A stretch of 64,000 bases of DNA from Bacillus mojavensis RO-H-1 = KCTC 3706 (GCF_000245335.1 NZ_JH600279.1:248001-312000); one strand, 5' to 3'. Positions 45,582 through 60,744 are shown, counted from the first letter of the stretch. Numbers and translations are program-made. Notes: generated from the sequence alone by a model not told the origin.

Positions 45582-46115
45582 TTGGAGAAAGATCCGTTAA
45601 CGGTAATTGAACAGACTGAAGACCACCTCATAGAAAGAATCGCGGAAAACATGCAAGCATTTGGAATGCCCTCTACCGTTGGCCGTGTGCTGGGCATTAT
45701 TTATATGAATCGCAAGCCGATGACGCTGACGGAATTATCAGATGCGACTGGCATGAGCAAAACGCGAATGAGCCAGGTCGTGCGGGACATGCTCGATGCC
45801 AACATCGCCGAGAAGGTGTTCGAAAAGGGCGTGCGAAAAGACTTGTACGATGTTGAAGAGGATTACTACCAAACCTTTATCACACTGTTTACAGCCACTT
45901 GGAGCAAAGTCGTCAGCAAAAATAAAATGATGCATAAAAAACTCAACCGGGAGCTGCTCAGTATCTTGGATCAAGAGCTTTCTCCTGAAGCGGAAGAAAA
46001 GGTGAATGAGCTGTTGAAGGAATTAAAGGAATGGCTCGACTATTACAATTGGCTCGGCCGTCTGATTGAATTTTTTGAGAGTGAAGAGATTTTTAAATAT
46101 GTGCCGAAACCGTAA
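45582..46115 (+). CDS. yvaV: GbsR-family regulator YvaV
   Basis: About 177 residues of the GbsR subgroup of MarR-type regulators. The winged HTH is GMPSTVGRVLGIIYMNRKPMTLTELSDATGMSKTRMSQVV (given here as adjoining stretches), with a helical C-terminal dimerisation and possibly ligand-binding part. It is divergent from opuB and closely similar to the opuC-linked regulator. The start is TTG at 45582, nine bases after AAAGGA; TTG 45573 nearly overlaps that site. It probably takes part in osmoprotectant-import control, though in B. subtilis the proven repressor of both operons is OpcR. Confidence 0.88.
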   Translation: MEKDPLTVIEQTEDHLIERIAENMQAFGMPSTVGRVLGIIYMNRKPMTLTELSDATGMSKTRMSQVVRDMLDANIAEKVFEKGVRKDLYDVEEDYYQTFITLFTATWSKVVSKNKMMHKKLNRELLSILDQELSPEAEEKVNELLKELKEWLDYYNWLGRLIEFFESEEIFKYVPKP

Positions 46116-46146
46116 AAACGCCCTGTCATGAACAAGGCGTTTTTTT
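46116..46146. terminator. Bidirectional terminator, yvaV / opuCD
   Basis: AAAACGCCCTG and CAAGGCGTTTTTTT pair around a short loop between the convergent yvaV and opuCD. In B. subtilis 168 the five-gene sdp locus lies in this gap; here only 32 bases separate the two genes. Confidence 0.85.
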
Positions 46147-46147
46147 A

Positions 46148-46816
46148 CTAAGCTGCACTGAGCAGTTTTTTCTTTTTTTTAATCGGGCTTAACACGCGTT
46201 CAAGCCAGCCCATGACCAAATCAGCTATCACCGCCATAAGGGCTGTCGGGATCGCACCAGCTAATATAATCGCGGTCCCGTTTGTTGCGTTAGATCCCCT
46301 GACGATAATGTCTCCGAGGCCTCCGGCGCCGACAAATGTCCCGATGGCTGTAATGCCGATGGCAATGACGAGCGCGGTGCGAAGGCCGGCCATAATGACA
46401 GAAAGCGCCAGCGGAAGCTCGACCATCCGCAGCACTTGAAACTTTGTCATGCCCATCGCTTTTCCGGATTCAAGATAGGCATGTTCAATGCTGACAATGC
46501 CTGTATACGTATTTCTGATGATCGGCAGCAGTGAATAAAGAAATAACGATAAAATGACCGTATTGGCGCCAAGCCCCATCACTAGCATCAGCACGGCCAA
46601 CATGGCGAGCGCCGGCACCGTCTGAATCACGTTCGTGACGGCGAAAACCCAGCCGCTTAATGTTCGATATCTGGCAATCAGGATGCCAAGCGGAATACCG
46701 ACGATGGCCGCAAACAAAACGCCGTACACCGACATCAGAAAATGGCGGTAAAACTCTTGCAGCACATAACCGCCGTTTTGCGAATAGTAAGTGCCAAGCT
46801 GCTGTAATACTTCCAT
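46148..46816 (-). CDS. opuCD: Osmoprotectant ABC transporter permease OpuCD
   Basis: A 222-residue permease with six membrane helices and the loop SGKAMGMTKFQVLRMVELPL. It is nearly identical to OpuBD through most helices, but the C-terminal tail is shorter and Lys-rich. It is the last gene of opuCA-CB-CC-CD. OpuC imports glycine betaine, carnitine, ectoine, choline-O-sulfate and other compatible solutes in B. subtilis. AAGAGGC precedes the ATG. Confidence 0.93.
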   Translation of the reverse strand: MEVLQQLGTYYSQNGGYVLQEFYRHFLMSVYGVLFAAIVGIPLGILIARYRTLSGWVFAVTNVIQTVPALAMLAVLMLVMGLGANTVILSLFLYSLLPIIRNTYTGIVSIEHAYLESGKAMGMTKFQVLRMVELPLALSVIMAGLRTALVIAIGITAIGTFVGAGGLGDIIVRGSNATNGTAIILAGAIPTALMAVIADLVMGWLERVLSPIKKKKKLLSAA

Positions 46817-46833
46817 TTAATCTGCCTCTTTTC

Positions 46834-48418
<1,585 letters not shown>

Positions 48419-48439
48419 GTATAAGAGCTCCTCCCCTGA

Positions 48440-49579
48440 TCAGATCGTCATTAGCTGGTTTTCCTCACCCCATATGGAATCGTATACGATGTCCACAAGG
48501 CTTGCTCTTGTCACAATCCCTGCTAAATGGTGCTCTTCATCAACAACGGGAACATACTTCATTCCTTGCTTCAAGATTTTCCGGACGGTATCTCGGAGAA
48601 GGGCTCCTTTTTGCACGGTATACATATCCGATCGGTACACTTCACCAACAACGCTCGCTTTTTTGCGGTTTTGATCAATGATTTCAACATCTACGTATCC
48701 CTTCAGCACATTTTGCTCATCTACAACAAGCAGCGAGTCGACGCGTTTTTCTCTCATCAGCTGAATGGCCTGAGAAAGCGTTTTGTCCGCTGTGACCGTG
48801 ACAGGCATCCTGTTCATCATCTGCTCAACCCGCTCAATTTCAGGTCTTGTCTGGATCAGGCGCTCTTTCCCGATAAATTCCTCTACAAATTCATTTGCCG
48901 GATTTCTGAGAATCTCATCAGGTGTGCCGACCTGAACGATTTCACCCGCTTTTAAAATCACAATCCGGTCAGCTAGCTTAATGGCTTCGTCCATGTCATG
49001 GGTCACAAACACTATGGTTTTGTTCAACGTTCTCTGCAGTTTTTTAAATTCTTCCTGAAGGGAATCCCGCGTGATCGGGTCAAGCGCTCCGAACGGTTCA
49101 TCCATTAAAATGAGAGGGGGTTCCGCAGCCAGTGCGCGCAGCACGCCGATTCTTTGCTGCTGTCCGCCGCTGAGCTCGTGGGGATAACGGTCTAAATATT
49201 CAGGGCCCATATCAACAAGCTTTAACAGCTCGCTCGCCCGTTCTTTCCGTTTTTCTTCAGGCCATTTCAGCAGTTTCGGTACGAGTGAAATGTTCTGCTG
49301 AATGGTCATGTGGGGAAACAAACCAATCTGCTGAATCACATAGCCGATTTTTCTCCTCAGTTCAACCGGGTCCTGTTCCATTATGTTTTCTCCGTCGATA
49401 AAGATCTTTCCTGACGACGGTTCAATCAGTCGATTAATCATCTTCATCGTCGTCGTTTTTCCGCAGCCGCTCGGGCCGATAAAACAGATAAATTCGCCTT
49501 TGGCAATATCTAAATCAATGCTGTTCACGGCTTTTTTGCCGCCTTTATATACTTTTGACACTTGTTCTAATTTCAGCAA
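48440..49579 (-). CDS. opuCA: Osmoprotectant ABC transporter ATPase OpuCA
   Basis: A 379-residue ATPase with Walker A GPSGCGKTT, signature LSGGQQQR, Walker B LILMDEPFG and two C-terminal CBS domains (about residues 255-370). OpuCA of Listeria and Bacillus binds c-di-AMP through its CBS pair, which shuts the importer; the domain is present here. TTG at 49579, eight bases after GGAGG, fits the known start and length. It leads the opuC operon and is divergent from opcR. Confidence 0.94.
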   Translation of the reverse strand: MLKLEQVSKVYKGGKKAVNSIDLDIAKGEFICFIGPSGCGKTTTMKMINRLIEPSSGKIFIDGENIMEQDPVELRRKIGYVIQQIGLFPHMTIQQNISLVPKLLKWPEEKRKERASELLKLVDMGPEYLDRYPHELSGGQQQRIGVLRALAAEPPLILMDEPFGALDPITRDSLQEEFKKLQRTLNKTIVFVTHDMDEAIKLADRIVILKAGEIVQVGTPDEILRNPANEFVEEFIGKERLIQTRPEIERVEQMMNRMPVTVTADKTLSQAIQLMREKRVDSLLVVDEQNVLKGYVDVEIIDQNRKKASVVGEVYRSDMYTVQKGALLRDTVRKILKQGMKYVPVVDEEHHLAGIVTRASLVDIVYDSIWGEENQLMTI

Positions 49580-49644
49580 TCCGTGCACCTCCGCAGGTTT
49601 CCATTCATTTTTCTGAAAAGTATAATCTTTATTATAATTTGAAC

Positions 49645-49668
49645 TTTATAAAATAAAAAGTTTACAAT
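49645..49668 (-). promoter_or_regulatory. Conserved opuB/opuC promoter element, copy 2
   Basis: Identical over 24 bases to the element at 45388-45411 and at a similar distance (66 bases) from the opuCA start. The rest of the two leaders has diverged, so the block is under constraint or recent conversion; it is probably the OpcR-controlled promoter region. Confidence 0.65.
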
Positions 49669-49841
49669 GTGTTGAAATTATATGTTATTTACAGATATTT
49701 ATTGCTATGACTCAGGCAGAGAAGGTGTTCTTACAATTACGCCGGATACCTCTCGCTTCCTCCGCATACAGCTGTTTTCAACAACTGGCAGAAATATGAT
49801 ATATTGACACCATCAATTGCCATTTGAAGGGATGATCAGCT

Positions 49842-50399
49842 GTGGAAAAAACTGCTCTCGACATCATTGAACATGCTGAAGAGCATCTCATTGAGAAGAT
49901 TGCCGAAAATATGCATACGTTTGGAATGCCTTCTACTGTCGGGCGTGTGCTCGGGATTATTTATATGAATCGAAAACCGATGACGTTAAGCGAGCTGTCA
50001 GAAGCAACAGGCATGAGCAAAACACGGATGAGCCAGGTCGTCCGTGAAATGATTGATGCCAACATTGCCGAAAAAGTCTTTGAAAAAGGCGTAAGAAAAG
50101 ATCTTTACGACGTAGAGCAGGATTATTACCAAACCTTCATATCTTTATTTGCGGCGAATTGGACAAAGGTCGTGAGCAAAAACAAAGTGCTATATAAAAA
50201 ATTAAACCGGGAGCTGACAGACCTTTTACAAAGGGACGGGCTTACCCCCGAAGCGGAAGAGAAAGTCAATCAGCTGCTGAATGAATTAAGAGAATGGCTC
50301 CATTACTATGACTGGCTGAGCCGCTTAATTGAGTTTTTTGAGAGTGAGGAAGTATTTGAATACGTGCCGAAAACAGCTGAAAGCAGCTCCCTGAAGTAA
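49842..50399 (+). CDS. opcR: GbsR-family repressor OpcR (YvbF)
   Basis: A 185-residue GbsR-subgroup MarR-type regulator, very similar to YvaV in the HTH (MTLSELSEATGMSKTRMSQVVREMI) and diverging in the C-terminal 30 residues (KTAESSSLK tail). In B. subtilis this gene, divergent from opuC, encodes OpcR, which represses opuC and opuB. The start is GTG at 49842, after AAGGGATGA. Its last codons overlap the terminator stem. A pair of homologous regulators beside two homologous transporters shows that the whole unit was duplicated. Confidence 0.9.
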   Translation: MEKTALDIIEHAEEHLIEKIAENMHTFGMPSTVGRVLGIIYMNRKPMTLSELSEATGMSKTRMSQVVREMIDANIAEKVFEKGVRKDLYDVEQDYYQTFISLFAANWTKVVSKNKVLYKKLNRELTDLLQRDGLTPEAEEKVNQLLNELREWLHYYDWLSRLIEFFESEEVFEYVPKTAESSSLK

Positions 50400-50417
50400 G
50401 GGAGCTGCTTTTCTACA
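50386..50417 (+). terminator. Terminator of opcR
   Basis: AGCAGCTCCCT and AGGGAGCTGCT pair around GAAGTA, followed by TTTTC; the opcR stop lies in the loop. Confidence 0.85.
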
Positions 50418-50580
50418 TGATGAGATGAATAGTGGAAACATCATATATGAGAACATCGTATACTTCCTCCATGTGACATTGGCCTTACCCAGAGGCTGAT
50501 TCTTCGCAAACGTTTATAGCCGTTCGGAAACGCCACATGCTACAATAAAGTGACTATGTAAATAGGAAGGATGTATCTAT

Positions 50581-51195
50581 ATGTTCAAGAAAATTGCAGC
50601 AGATGCACTTGGATTATCAGATATCGGAAAAATTATCGAACCTCAGGATTATGACAAAACAGATGCTGATGATTATGTCATGCATGAAGACAACGAAAAA
50701 ATTTATTTCCTGATTAAAACAAAAGCCGATGAATATTGCTTCACGAATCTGGCGCTGATCCATGTTGACGGCGAACGTGCCACTTCCTCTAAACGAACGC
50801 TGAAACGCTACCCTTATTCCCAATATAAAATCTCTGATGTTTTTCTGGAAACTGCCGGGAAAGTCGATTTGGATGTTGAAATCAAGTTCAAGCTGGGCTC
50901 TGAACAATTTGATATCGATGTGCATAAAGAGCAAATTGAAAAGCTAAAAGATTTGTATAAAGCCCTTCTCCGTATCTCTGAAACGATCTATGAAAATGAC
51001 ATTTTGATCAATCAGGCTGAACAAAGTCTGGAACGAGCAGTCACCATCCTTCAGCATACCCGCCCTGAGCACGTCAATATTGAAACACAATACAAAGAGC
51101 TGACCGAATTTGGATTTACATGGGTCACTTCCGTCCGCTCGCAGTACCATATTAAAGATTTCGGTGACGTATTTGAAAAATATATAAATAACTAG
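50581..51195 (+). CDS. yvbH: YvbH, PH-like domain protein
   Basis: A 204-residue soluble protein with no signal peptide. The N-terminal two thirds resemble the bacterial pleckstrin-homology-like (bPH/YvbH) fold: FLIKTKADEYCFTNLALIHVDGERATSSKRTLKRYPY (adjoining stretches) has the beta pattern and KR-rich turn. The C-terminal part (about residues 125-200) is helical with a conserved-looking oligomerisation segment (YVBH-ext type). Function is unknown. An extended -10 (TGCTACAAT, 50539-50547) lies upstream. It is a single gene between terminators. Confidence 0.85.
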   Translation: MFKKIAADALGLSDIGKIIEPQDYDKTDADDYVMHEDNEKIYFLIKTKADEYCFTNLALIHVDGERATSSKRTLKRYPYSQYKISDVFLETAGKVDLDVEIKFKLGSEQFDIDVHKEQIEKLKDLYKALLRISETIYENDILINQAEQSLERAVTILQHTRPEHVNIETQYKELTEFGFTWVTSVRSQYHIKDFGDVFEKYINN

Positions 51196-51196
51196 A

Positions 51197-51239
51197 AAAA
51201 AGACACGGGTTCGCATCTGGCAGCCCGTGTCTTTTTTCT
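51197..51239 (+). terminator. Terminator of yvbH
   Basis: AAAAAAGACACGGG and CCCGTGTCTTTTTT form a strong stem right after the yvbH stop. Confidence 0.9.
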
Positions 51240-51354
51240 GATACATATCTTGGAGAAAATTTTTGGATAGATATTGGTTACTTTTCTACTTTTTTCTTTT
51301 ATAATGACCTTATTAGTCTATTTTCCCTATATTACATGTAAAAGGAGTCATCAT

Positions 51355-52056
51355 ATGTTTTGTCCTCAATGCGGCCATCAAGCAGATGGCGGAAAATTTT
51401 GTGAGAAATGCGGATCGCCTCTTCCACGCCAAGCGGGCGAAAATCAAGGAGCACAGGCGGGAGCTGAGGCTGCAAAACAAGCAGCAAAGCAGTTCGGTTC
51501 ATTTGTCCTGGCTGTTCTGAAACGCCCTTATCAGGAGTGCAAAACAACAGGCGGAGAACAGCTGATCAGCGGAATCATTACAATGGTGCTTTTCAGTTTA
51601 CTAACTCCGCTGATGTTTTATATTCTTTTTTCAAATGGTCCCGGCAGTGCGAGCTTTACAGAAATCTTTTTCAAGCCAACCATTTACTTTGCCCTTTATA
51701 TTTTCGGGTTGCATGCATTGATCTTTTTTTCCTTAAAAATCGCGGGAAACCACGTGTCATTTAAAGATTCACTATCCAGATTTGGTGCGTTTCTTATTCC
51801 GTTTACAGCTATTTTGATTCTTGCACTTCTATTGTTTTTATTACATACAGATCTTTGTTTCACCGTGTTAGCAATTGGTTTAATCGGCGCATTCTTCGCA
51901 ATTCCCCCTACGATGCTGAGCAGTTACCAGCATTCCTATAAAGGAAAGGCTGATATCATTTACTCAACCATTGTGATTTATCTGATCACGTGCGTTGCGT
52001 TTCGGCTCATCATCGAACATTATATCAAAGAGATTTTCCGTTATATCTTCTTTTAA
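51355..52056 (+). CDS. yvbI: Zinc-ribbon membrane protein YvbI
   Basis: A 233-residue protein. Residues 2-23 form a zinc ribbon with CPQC and CEKC pairs. A short Ala/Gln-rich linker follows, then five predicted membrane helices from about residue 75 (LISGIITMVLFSLLTPLMFYIL onward). Function is unknown. Zinc-ribbon membrane proteins of this type are frequent in Bacillus, and the convergent yvbJ encodes another. ATG 51355 (MFCPQCGH) is preceded by AAAGGAGT; the longer frame from 51274 adds a spurious lead. Confidence 0.82.
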   Translation: MFCPQCGHQADGGKFCEKCGSPLPRQAGENQGAQAGAEAAKQAAKQFGSFVLAVLKRPYQECKTTGGEQLISGIITMVLFSLLTPLMFYILFSNGPGSASFTEIFFKPTIYFALYIFGLHALIFFSLKIAGNHVSFKDSLSRFGAFLIPFTAILILALLLFLLHTDLCFTVLAIGLIGAFFAIPPTMLSSYQHSYKGKADIIYSTIVIYLITCVAFRLIIEHYIKEIFRYIFF

Positions 52057-52098
52057 AAAACAACCCCATCACCTGCTGGTGATGGGGGTTTGTTTTTA
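52055..52098. terminator. Bidirectional terminator, yvbI / yvbJ
   Basis: AACCCCATCACC and GGTGATGGGGTT pair around TGCT, with A and T runs outside, between convergent genes. Confidence 0.9.
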
Positions 52099-53913
52099 TT
52101 GAATAGATGTTAAATAAATTCTTCCGTCTTTCACTACGCCGGTGTAGGTCCAGTTGTATGTTCTGCGCTTTGTACTGCCGCCTGATTTTGTAATATCAAA
52201 TTCTTCATATGTTTTAATTGTGATAGTCGAGCCGCTTTGATTAAAGCTTTTTACCTCTACATCAATAAATACTTCAGTCGTCCCCTCGCTGTACAGCTTC
52301 TTAACCAATTTCTGCTGATCATTATATAATGAACTTCCTTTTTCCAGATTGCCTTCCATAACCGCAAATTCATTTAAATTCACTGCGGTTGATTGATTTG
52401 TCAGATAACTAACCATAAATGATGTCACTTGTTCATCCGTGACATCGCCGGTCGATGGGCTTACGCTTGCTTTCTTGCCTTTTGCGTCTGCCCAGGCTGA
52501 CGTGTACGTCTCTGCATGATCATTTTTTATTTTCTTTATGTTTGTTCCGGCAGAATCAAAAGTTGATTCCGTATCTTCGAAAATCCACTTTTTCTGTTTT
52601 TTATCATATGAAAGCAGATATTCATAGCTCGGGCTTTCATCCGACATTTCAGGTTTCGTATAGTCATTATAATTAGCGGACTGGTGAAGTTCTTTTCCTT
52701 TTACCGTCGCCTGCCATGTACCGTCATTCTTCTGGGATAGAGCAAATGTATCCAAATCAAAGTCTGTTTCCAGATATTTATCTTTTAAGTAAGAATCCGT
52801 GTTTTTCATCGAGTCCACGTTCTCTTTTACTTCGGCTTTCCAACTGGCACTTGCCTCTGTCATCTGAGCTGTATTTCCATCAGAAAGCGCTTTGGAATAT
52901 TGCTTTGTCGTTTTGACAATCGTGTTCATGATTGTTTCTTGTGTGTCTTGGTCAGGAATTAACGTTAACTCCATTTCTTTGCTATCAATCGGCACGCCCG
53001 CTGTTTTTGTTTTTCCCCATGGAAACTCTGCTTCGACCGCAGCTGTCATTGATCCGTCTGTCAGAAGCGGGCCGTATGTGACAGATTTGAACGGATCTTT
53101 ATGAATGGATGTACCGTTAATGAGCAACTCTCCCTTTCCATCCTTGATGTCATCCGCTAAGCTGAATGTTACATTGTCTGCTTCTAATGAGAGATCAACA
53201 TGAAAGCTGTTGTCACCAACCGCCTGAATGTCTTCCTTTTTCACAAGATCGACTACATCGTTTTTCAGTTTGGCTGAGACAGTATATTCGCCGGGAATGT
53301 ACGGTCCGAGGGTTTGTGCTTGATCCGCTTTCTTTATAGATCCTGCATCCTCTTTATTCACATAGAGATCCGTATGTTTATAATTGCTGGTTACTTCAAA
53401 ATAAACAGGTGCTATTTTTAAATCATAATGGTCAAACACTAGCAAGCTTTTCCCATCTTTCTCCGCGTATACAATATCCTTTTGGACTGTTTCAGCACGC
53501 AGCGATGCAAAAAGCTCATCTTTTTTGTCAGGATGATCCTTCAAATATGTAAGAAACGGCTTTACATTATTTTTAGTCAGCTTAAGCTTATCATTTACCG
53601 GCGTAAGGAGAGACGCGATTTGGTCTTTATCTTCCTCATTTACAGCCTGTTCAAACTTGTCGACTAACCTATCCTTTGAAGTCAAGTACGCTCCGGTTTT
53701 ATATGCGGCGAATAATATGACGCACGCTGCGGCAATGCTGCTCCATAACATGATGGTTTTCTTAGGGATTGGTTTTCGCGGTGCCTGCCTCGTTTCAGCA
53801 GTGCTTGCTGTTTCTTTATTTGCCTGTCTGCCGATCCCTCCGATCGGGGTGCCGCACTCTTTACAAAACTTGGCCCCTTCATTATTTTTTTGACCGCATT
53901 CCTTACAAAACAT
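52096..53913 (-). CDS. yvbJ: Zinc-ribbon, single-pass membrane protein YvbJ
   Basis: A 605-residue protein with an N-terminal cytoplasmic zinc ribbon (CKEC, CKEC; residues 3-21), one membrane helix (TIMLWSSIAAACVILFAAYKTGAY, near residue 55-75) and about 520 extracytoplasmic residues. The outer part contains repeated TcaA-like domains (FEQAVNEEDKDQIASLLTP; PYIPGEYTVSAKLKND; GPLLTDGSMTAAVEAEFPWG) and a C-terminal NTF2-like fold. Staphylococcal TcaA has this layout and affects glycopeptide susceptibility and the cell wall. A cell-envelope role here is inferred from that. Confidence 0.85.
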   Translation of the reverse strand: MFCKECGQKNNEGAKFCKECGTPIGGIGRQANKETASTAETRQAPRKPIPKKTIMLWSSIAAACVILFAAYKTGAYLTSKDRLVDKFEQAVNEEDKDQIASLLTPVNDKLKLTKNNVKPFLTYLKDHPDKKDELFASLRAETVQKDIVYAEKDGKSLLVFDHYDLKIAPVYFEVTSNYKHTDLYVNKEDAGSIKKADQAQTLGPYIPGEYTVSAKLKNDVVDLVKKEDIQAVGDNSFHVDLSLEADNVTFSLADDIKDGKGELLINGTSIHKDPFKSVTYGPLLTDGSMTAAVEAEFPWGKTKTAGVPIDSKEMELTLIPDQDTQETIMNTIVKTTKQYSKALSDGNTAQMTEASASWKAEVKENVDSMKNTDSYLKDKYLETDFDLDTFALSQKNDGTWQATVKGKELHQSANYNDYTKPEMSDESPSYEYLLSYDKKQKKWIFEDTESTFDSAGTNIKKIKNDHAETYTSAWADAKGKKASVSPSTGDVTDEQVTSFMVSYLTNQSTAVNLNEFAVMEGNLEKGSSLYNDQQKLVKKLYSEGTTEVFIDVEVKSFNQSGSTITIKTYEEFDITKSGGSTKRRTYNWTYTGVVKDGRIYLTSIQ

Positions 53914-54039
53914 GTGACTTTCCTCCTATTTGCTATCCACTATTTTGTACATATTTCCTATGTTACATATTTTATAATAGAATGGTATGAAATTGGAGGA
54001 AATCACGAAAATATCTCTATAAACATGTGAAAAGGTGGA

Positions 54040-54507
54040 ATGATGATGCAACAGCTCACCATTCAAAAAGCGACAAACTATGATCAAGCGCTGTATGAGC
54101 TTCTGCTGCTCGCCGATCCGTCAAAAGAAATTGTTGATGAATACATTGCCAGAGGAGAATGCTACACAGCTTATATATCGGGCGAATTAGCTGGTGTATA
54201 CGTGATCATCACAACTAGACCGCAAACCGTAGAAATCGTTAACATCGCAGTAAAACAAACCATGCAACAACAAGGCATCGGCAAGCTTCTTATCCGCGAC
54301 GCCATCGAACAAGCGAAACATATGGGAGCAAAGGTGATTGAGATTGGCACTGGGAATTCCAGCATCCATCAGCTTTCTCTTTATCAAAAATGCGGATTTC
54401 GCCTGCAAGCGATCGACCATGATTTTTTTATTAGACATTATGAGGAGGAGATCTTTGAAAACGGCATTCAATGCCGTGATATGGTGAGGCTTTATTTGGA
54501 TCTGTAA
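54040..54507 (+). CDS. yvbK: GNAT acetyltransferase YvbK
   Basis: A 155-residue GCN5-related N-acetyltransferase. The acetyl-CoA motif A is VKQTMQQQGIGKLLIRDAIEQAKHMGA, with the QQGIGK pyrophosphate loop. IEIGTGNSSIHQLSLYQKCGFR is the following motif B. The substrate is not established. Three ATG codons follow one another (54040, 54043, 54046); AAAGGTGG fits the third best, so the N terminus may be two residues shorter. Single gene, convergent with eno. Confidence 0.88.
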   Translation: MMMQQLTIQKATNYDQALYELLLLADPSKEIVDEYIARGECYTAYISGELAGVYVIITTRPQTVEIVNIAVKQTMQQQGIGKLLIRDAIEQAKHMGAKVIEIGTGNSSIHQLSLYQKCGFRLQAIDHDFFIRHYEEEIFENGIQCRDMVRLYLDL

Positions 54508-54516
54508 AAAGCACCA

Positions 54517-54550
54517 AAAAAACCGCCGAGATTTCTCTCGGCGGTCATTT
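54517..54550. terminator. Bidirectional terminator, yvbK / eno
   Basis: ACCGCCGAGA and TCTCGGCGGT pair around a short loop, with A and T runs outside. It ends the glycolytic operon. Confidence 0.92.
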
Positions 54551-54552
54551 TA

Positions 54553-58186
<3,634 letters not shown>

Positions 58187-58192
58187 TTAAAA

Positions 58193-59377
58193 TTATTTAT
58201 CGTTCAGTGCAGCTACCCCTGGAAGCTCTTTGCCTTCCATGAACTCAAGAGATGCGCCGCCTCCTGTTGAGATGTGGCTCATTTTGTCAGCTAGGCCGAA
58301 TTTTTCAACCGCTGCTGCAGAGTCTCCTCCACCGATGACAGAGTATGTATCTTTCGCCTCTGCCAATGCTTCCGCAACCGCTTTTGTTCCTTGAGCGAAC
58401 AAATCGATTTCGAATACACCCATCGGTCCGTTCCACACGACAAGTTTGCTGTTTTTGATGACATCAGCATACGTTTCGCGTGTTTTCGTACCAATGTCGA
58501 TTGCTTCTAAATCACTAGGGATTTCAGAGATCGGCACAATTTTTACGTTTGCATCGTTAGAGAAATCATCTGCAACGAGTACATCTTCAGGCATGTAGAA
58601 GTTAACGCCTTTTTCTTTCGCGCGATCCATAAATGTTTTCGCAAGCTCGATTTTATCTTCTTCAAGAAGAGATTTACCAACCTCATAACCAAGCGCTTTA
58701 ACGAATGTGTAAGCAAGACCGCCGCCGATGATCAGGTTGTCTACTTTATCAAGAAGACTTTCGATGACGCCGATTTTATCTTTTACTTTCGCTCCGCCGA
58801 TAATGGCAGTGAACGGACGATCAGGGTTGGAAATTGCTTTTCCGAGTACGTCAAGCTCTTTTTCCATTAAGAAACCTGCAACCGCTGGCAGATGCTCGGC
58901 AATTCCAGCTGTAGATGCATGGGCACGGTGGGCAGCACCGAATGCGTCATTCACATATACATCTGCAATCTCAGCAAATGCTTTTGCAAGCTCAGGATCA
59001 TTTTTCTCTTCACCAGGGTAGAAACGTACGTTTTCCAATACAAGAACGTCTCCGTCCTTCATGTCGGAAATTTGCGATTTTACAGCATCACCGTATGCTT
59101 CATCCGCTTTTTTCACTTCTTTGCCAAGCAGTTCGCCGAGGCGTGCAGCAACAGGAGTTAAACGAAGCTCCTCAACGACTTCGCCTTTCGGGCGGCCTAA
59201 GTGGCTCGCAAGAAGGACTTTCGCGCCTTGGTCTGCAAGGTGTTTGATTGTCGGAAGTGCAGCACGGATACGTGTATCGTCTGTTACTTCCCCGTCTTTC
59301 ATTGGAACGTTAAAGTCAACGCGGCAGAATACAACTTTGCCTTTTACGTCGATGTCTTTGAGAGTTTTCTTATTCAT
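58193..59377 (-). CDS. pgk: Phosphoglycerate kinase
   Basis: A 394-residue kinase transferring phosphate between 1,3-bisphosphoglycerate and ADP. The N-terminal substrate domain has [14 protein letters not shown] and [11 protein letters not shown], and the C-terminal nucleotide domain has [21 protein letters not shown] and the hinge-region [13 protein letters not shown] with [20 protein letters not shown] precedes the ATG. It can be read from the upstream cggR promoter and from a promoter in the gapA-pgk gap. Confidence 0.98.
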   Translation of the reverse strand: MNKKTLKDIDVKGKVVFCRVDFNVPMKDGEVTDDTRIRAALPTIKHLADQGAKVLLASHLGRPKGEVVEELRLTPVAARLGELLGKEVKKADEAYGDAVKSQISDMKDGDVLVLENVRFYPGEEKNDPELAKAFAEIADVYVNDAFGAAHRAHASTAGIAEHLPAVAGFLMEKELDVLGKAISNPDRPFTAIIGGAKVKDKIGVIESLLDKVDNLIIGGGLAYTFVKALGYEVGKSLLEEDKIELAKTFMDRAKEKGVNFYMPEDVLVADDFSNDANVKIVPISEIPSDLEAIDIGTKTRETYADVIKNSKLVVWNGPMGVFEIDLFAQGTKAVAEALAEAKDTYSVIGGGDSAAAVEKFGLADKMSHISTGGGASLEFMEGKELPGVAALNDK

Positions 59378-59594
59378 GCTTTAGGAGATCCTCCTTCAAA
59401 ATGGTTTGCATGCAGCACGAAAAACGTGAAACCGTCTGATCAAGCGATGACTCCGCGAGGGCAGATCGCATACTTTTCGGCACAGGGCAGATCGTCTGAA
59501 GCCAGGGCAGTGGCCGCAGGCGAAGGCGCCGGAAAGCTGCAAAGCGCAGATGCTTCTCTTTCACAGAACGTTTTCTGAAAGCCGGTCTTCATGG

Positions 59595-59624
59595 AAAAAG
59601 GGAAAGGGAGTCCGTCCCCTTCCC
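59595..59624 (-). terminator. Terminator-like hairpin after gapA
   Basis: On the minus strand GGGAAGGGGA (59615-59624) pairs with TCCCTTTCCC (59600-59609), with one G-T pair and a five-base loop, then TTTTT. It should end part of the cggR-gapA message and lets gapA exceed the downstream genes. Confidence 0.82.
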
Positions 59625-59636
59625 TTGTCCGCTTTC

Positions 59637-59665
59637 ATTATAGCGCTTCTATTCAAAAGAACCAA
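59637..59665 (-). promoter_or_regulatory. Promoter for pgk-tpiA-pgm-eno
   Basis: TTGGTT (59660-59665), 17 bases, TATAAT (59637-59642) on the minus strand, starting near 59630. A constitutive promoter upstream of pgk is known in B. subtilis. The terminator-like hairpin lies immediately inside the resulting transcript. Confidence 0.7.
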
Positions 59666-59690
59666 GTAAGGTCCTTTTTTCAGCTATGAA

Positions 59691-60731
<1,041 letters not shown>

Positions 60732-60744
60732 TTATATTGAGGGA

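Larger units (their letters stand above)
59378..59690. other. gapA-pgk intergenic leader (313 bases)
   Basis: No gene is evident. On the minus strand it holds, in order from gapA, a promoter (59637-59665), a strong terminator-like hairpin (59595-59624) and about 200 bases of GC-rich leader ending in the pgk ribosome-binding site. The leader has several short inverted repeats, but I recognise no riboswitch class. Confidence 0.6.

Noticed and set aside
50490..50525. A possible cre site (GCAAACGTTTATAGC) upstream of yvbH
   Set aside because: Too many departures from the consensus, and no metabolic reason for it at yvbH.
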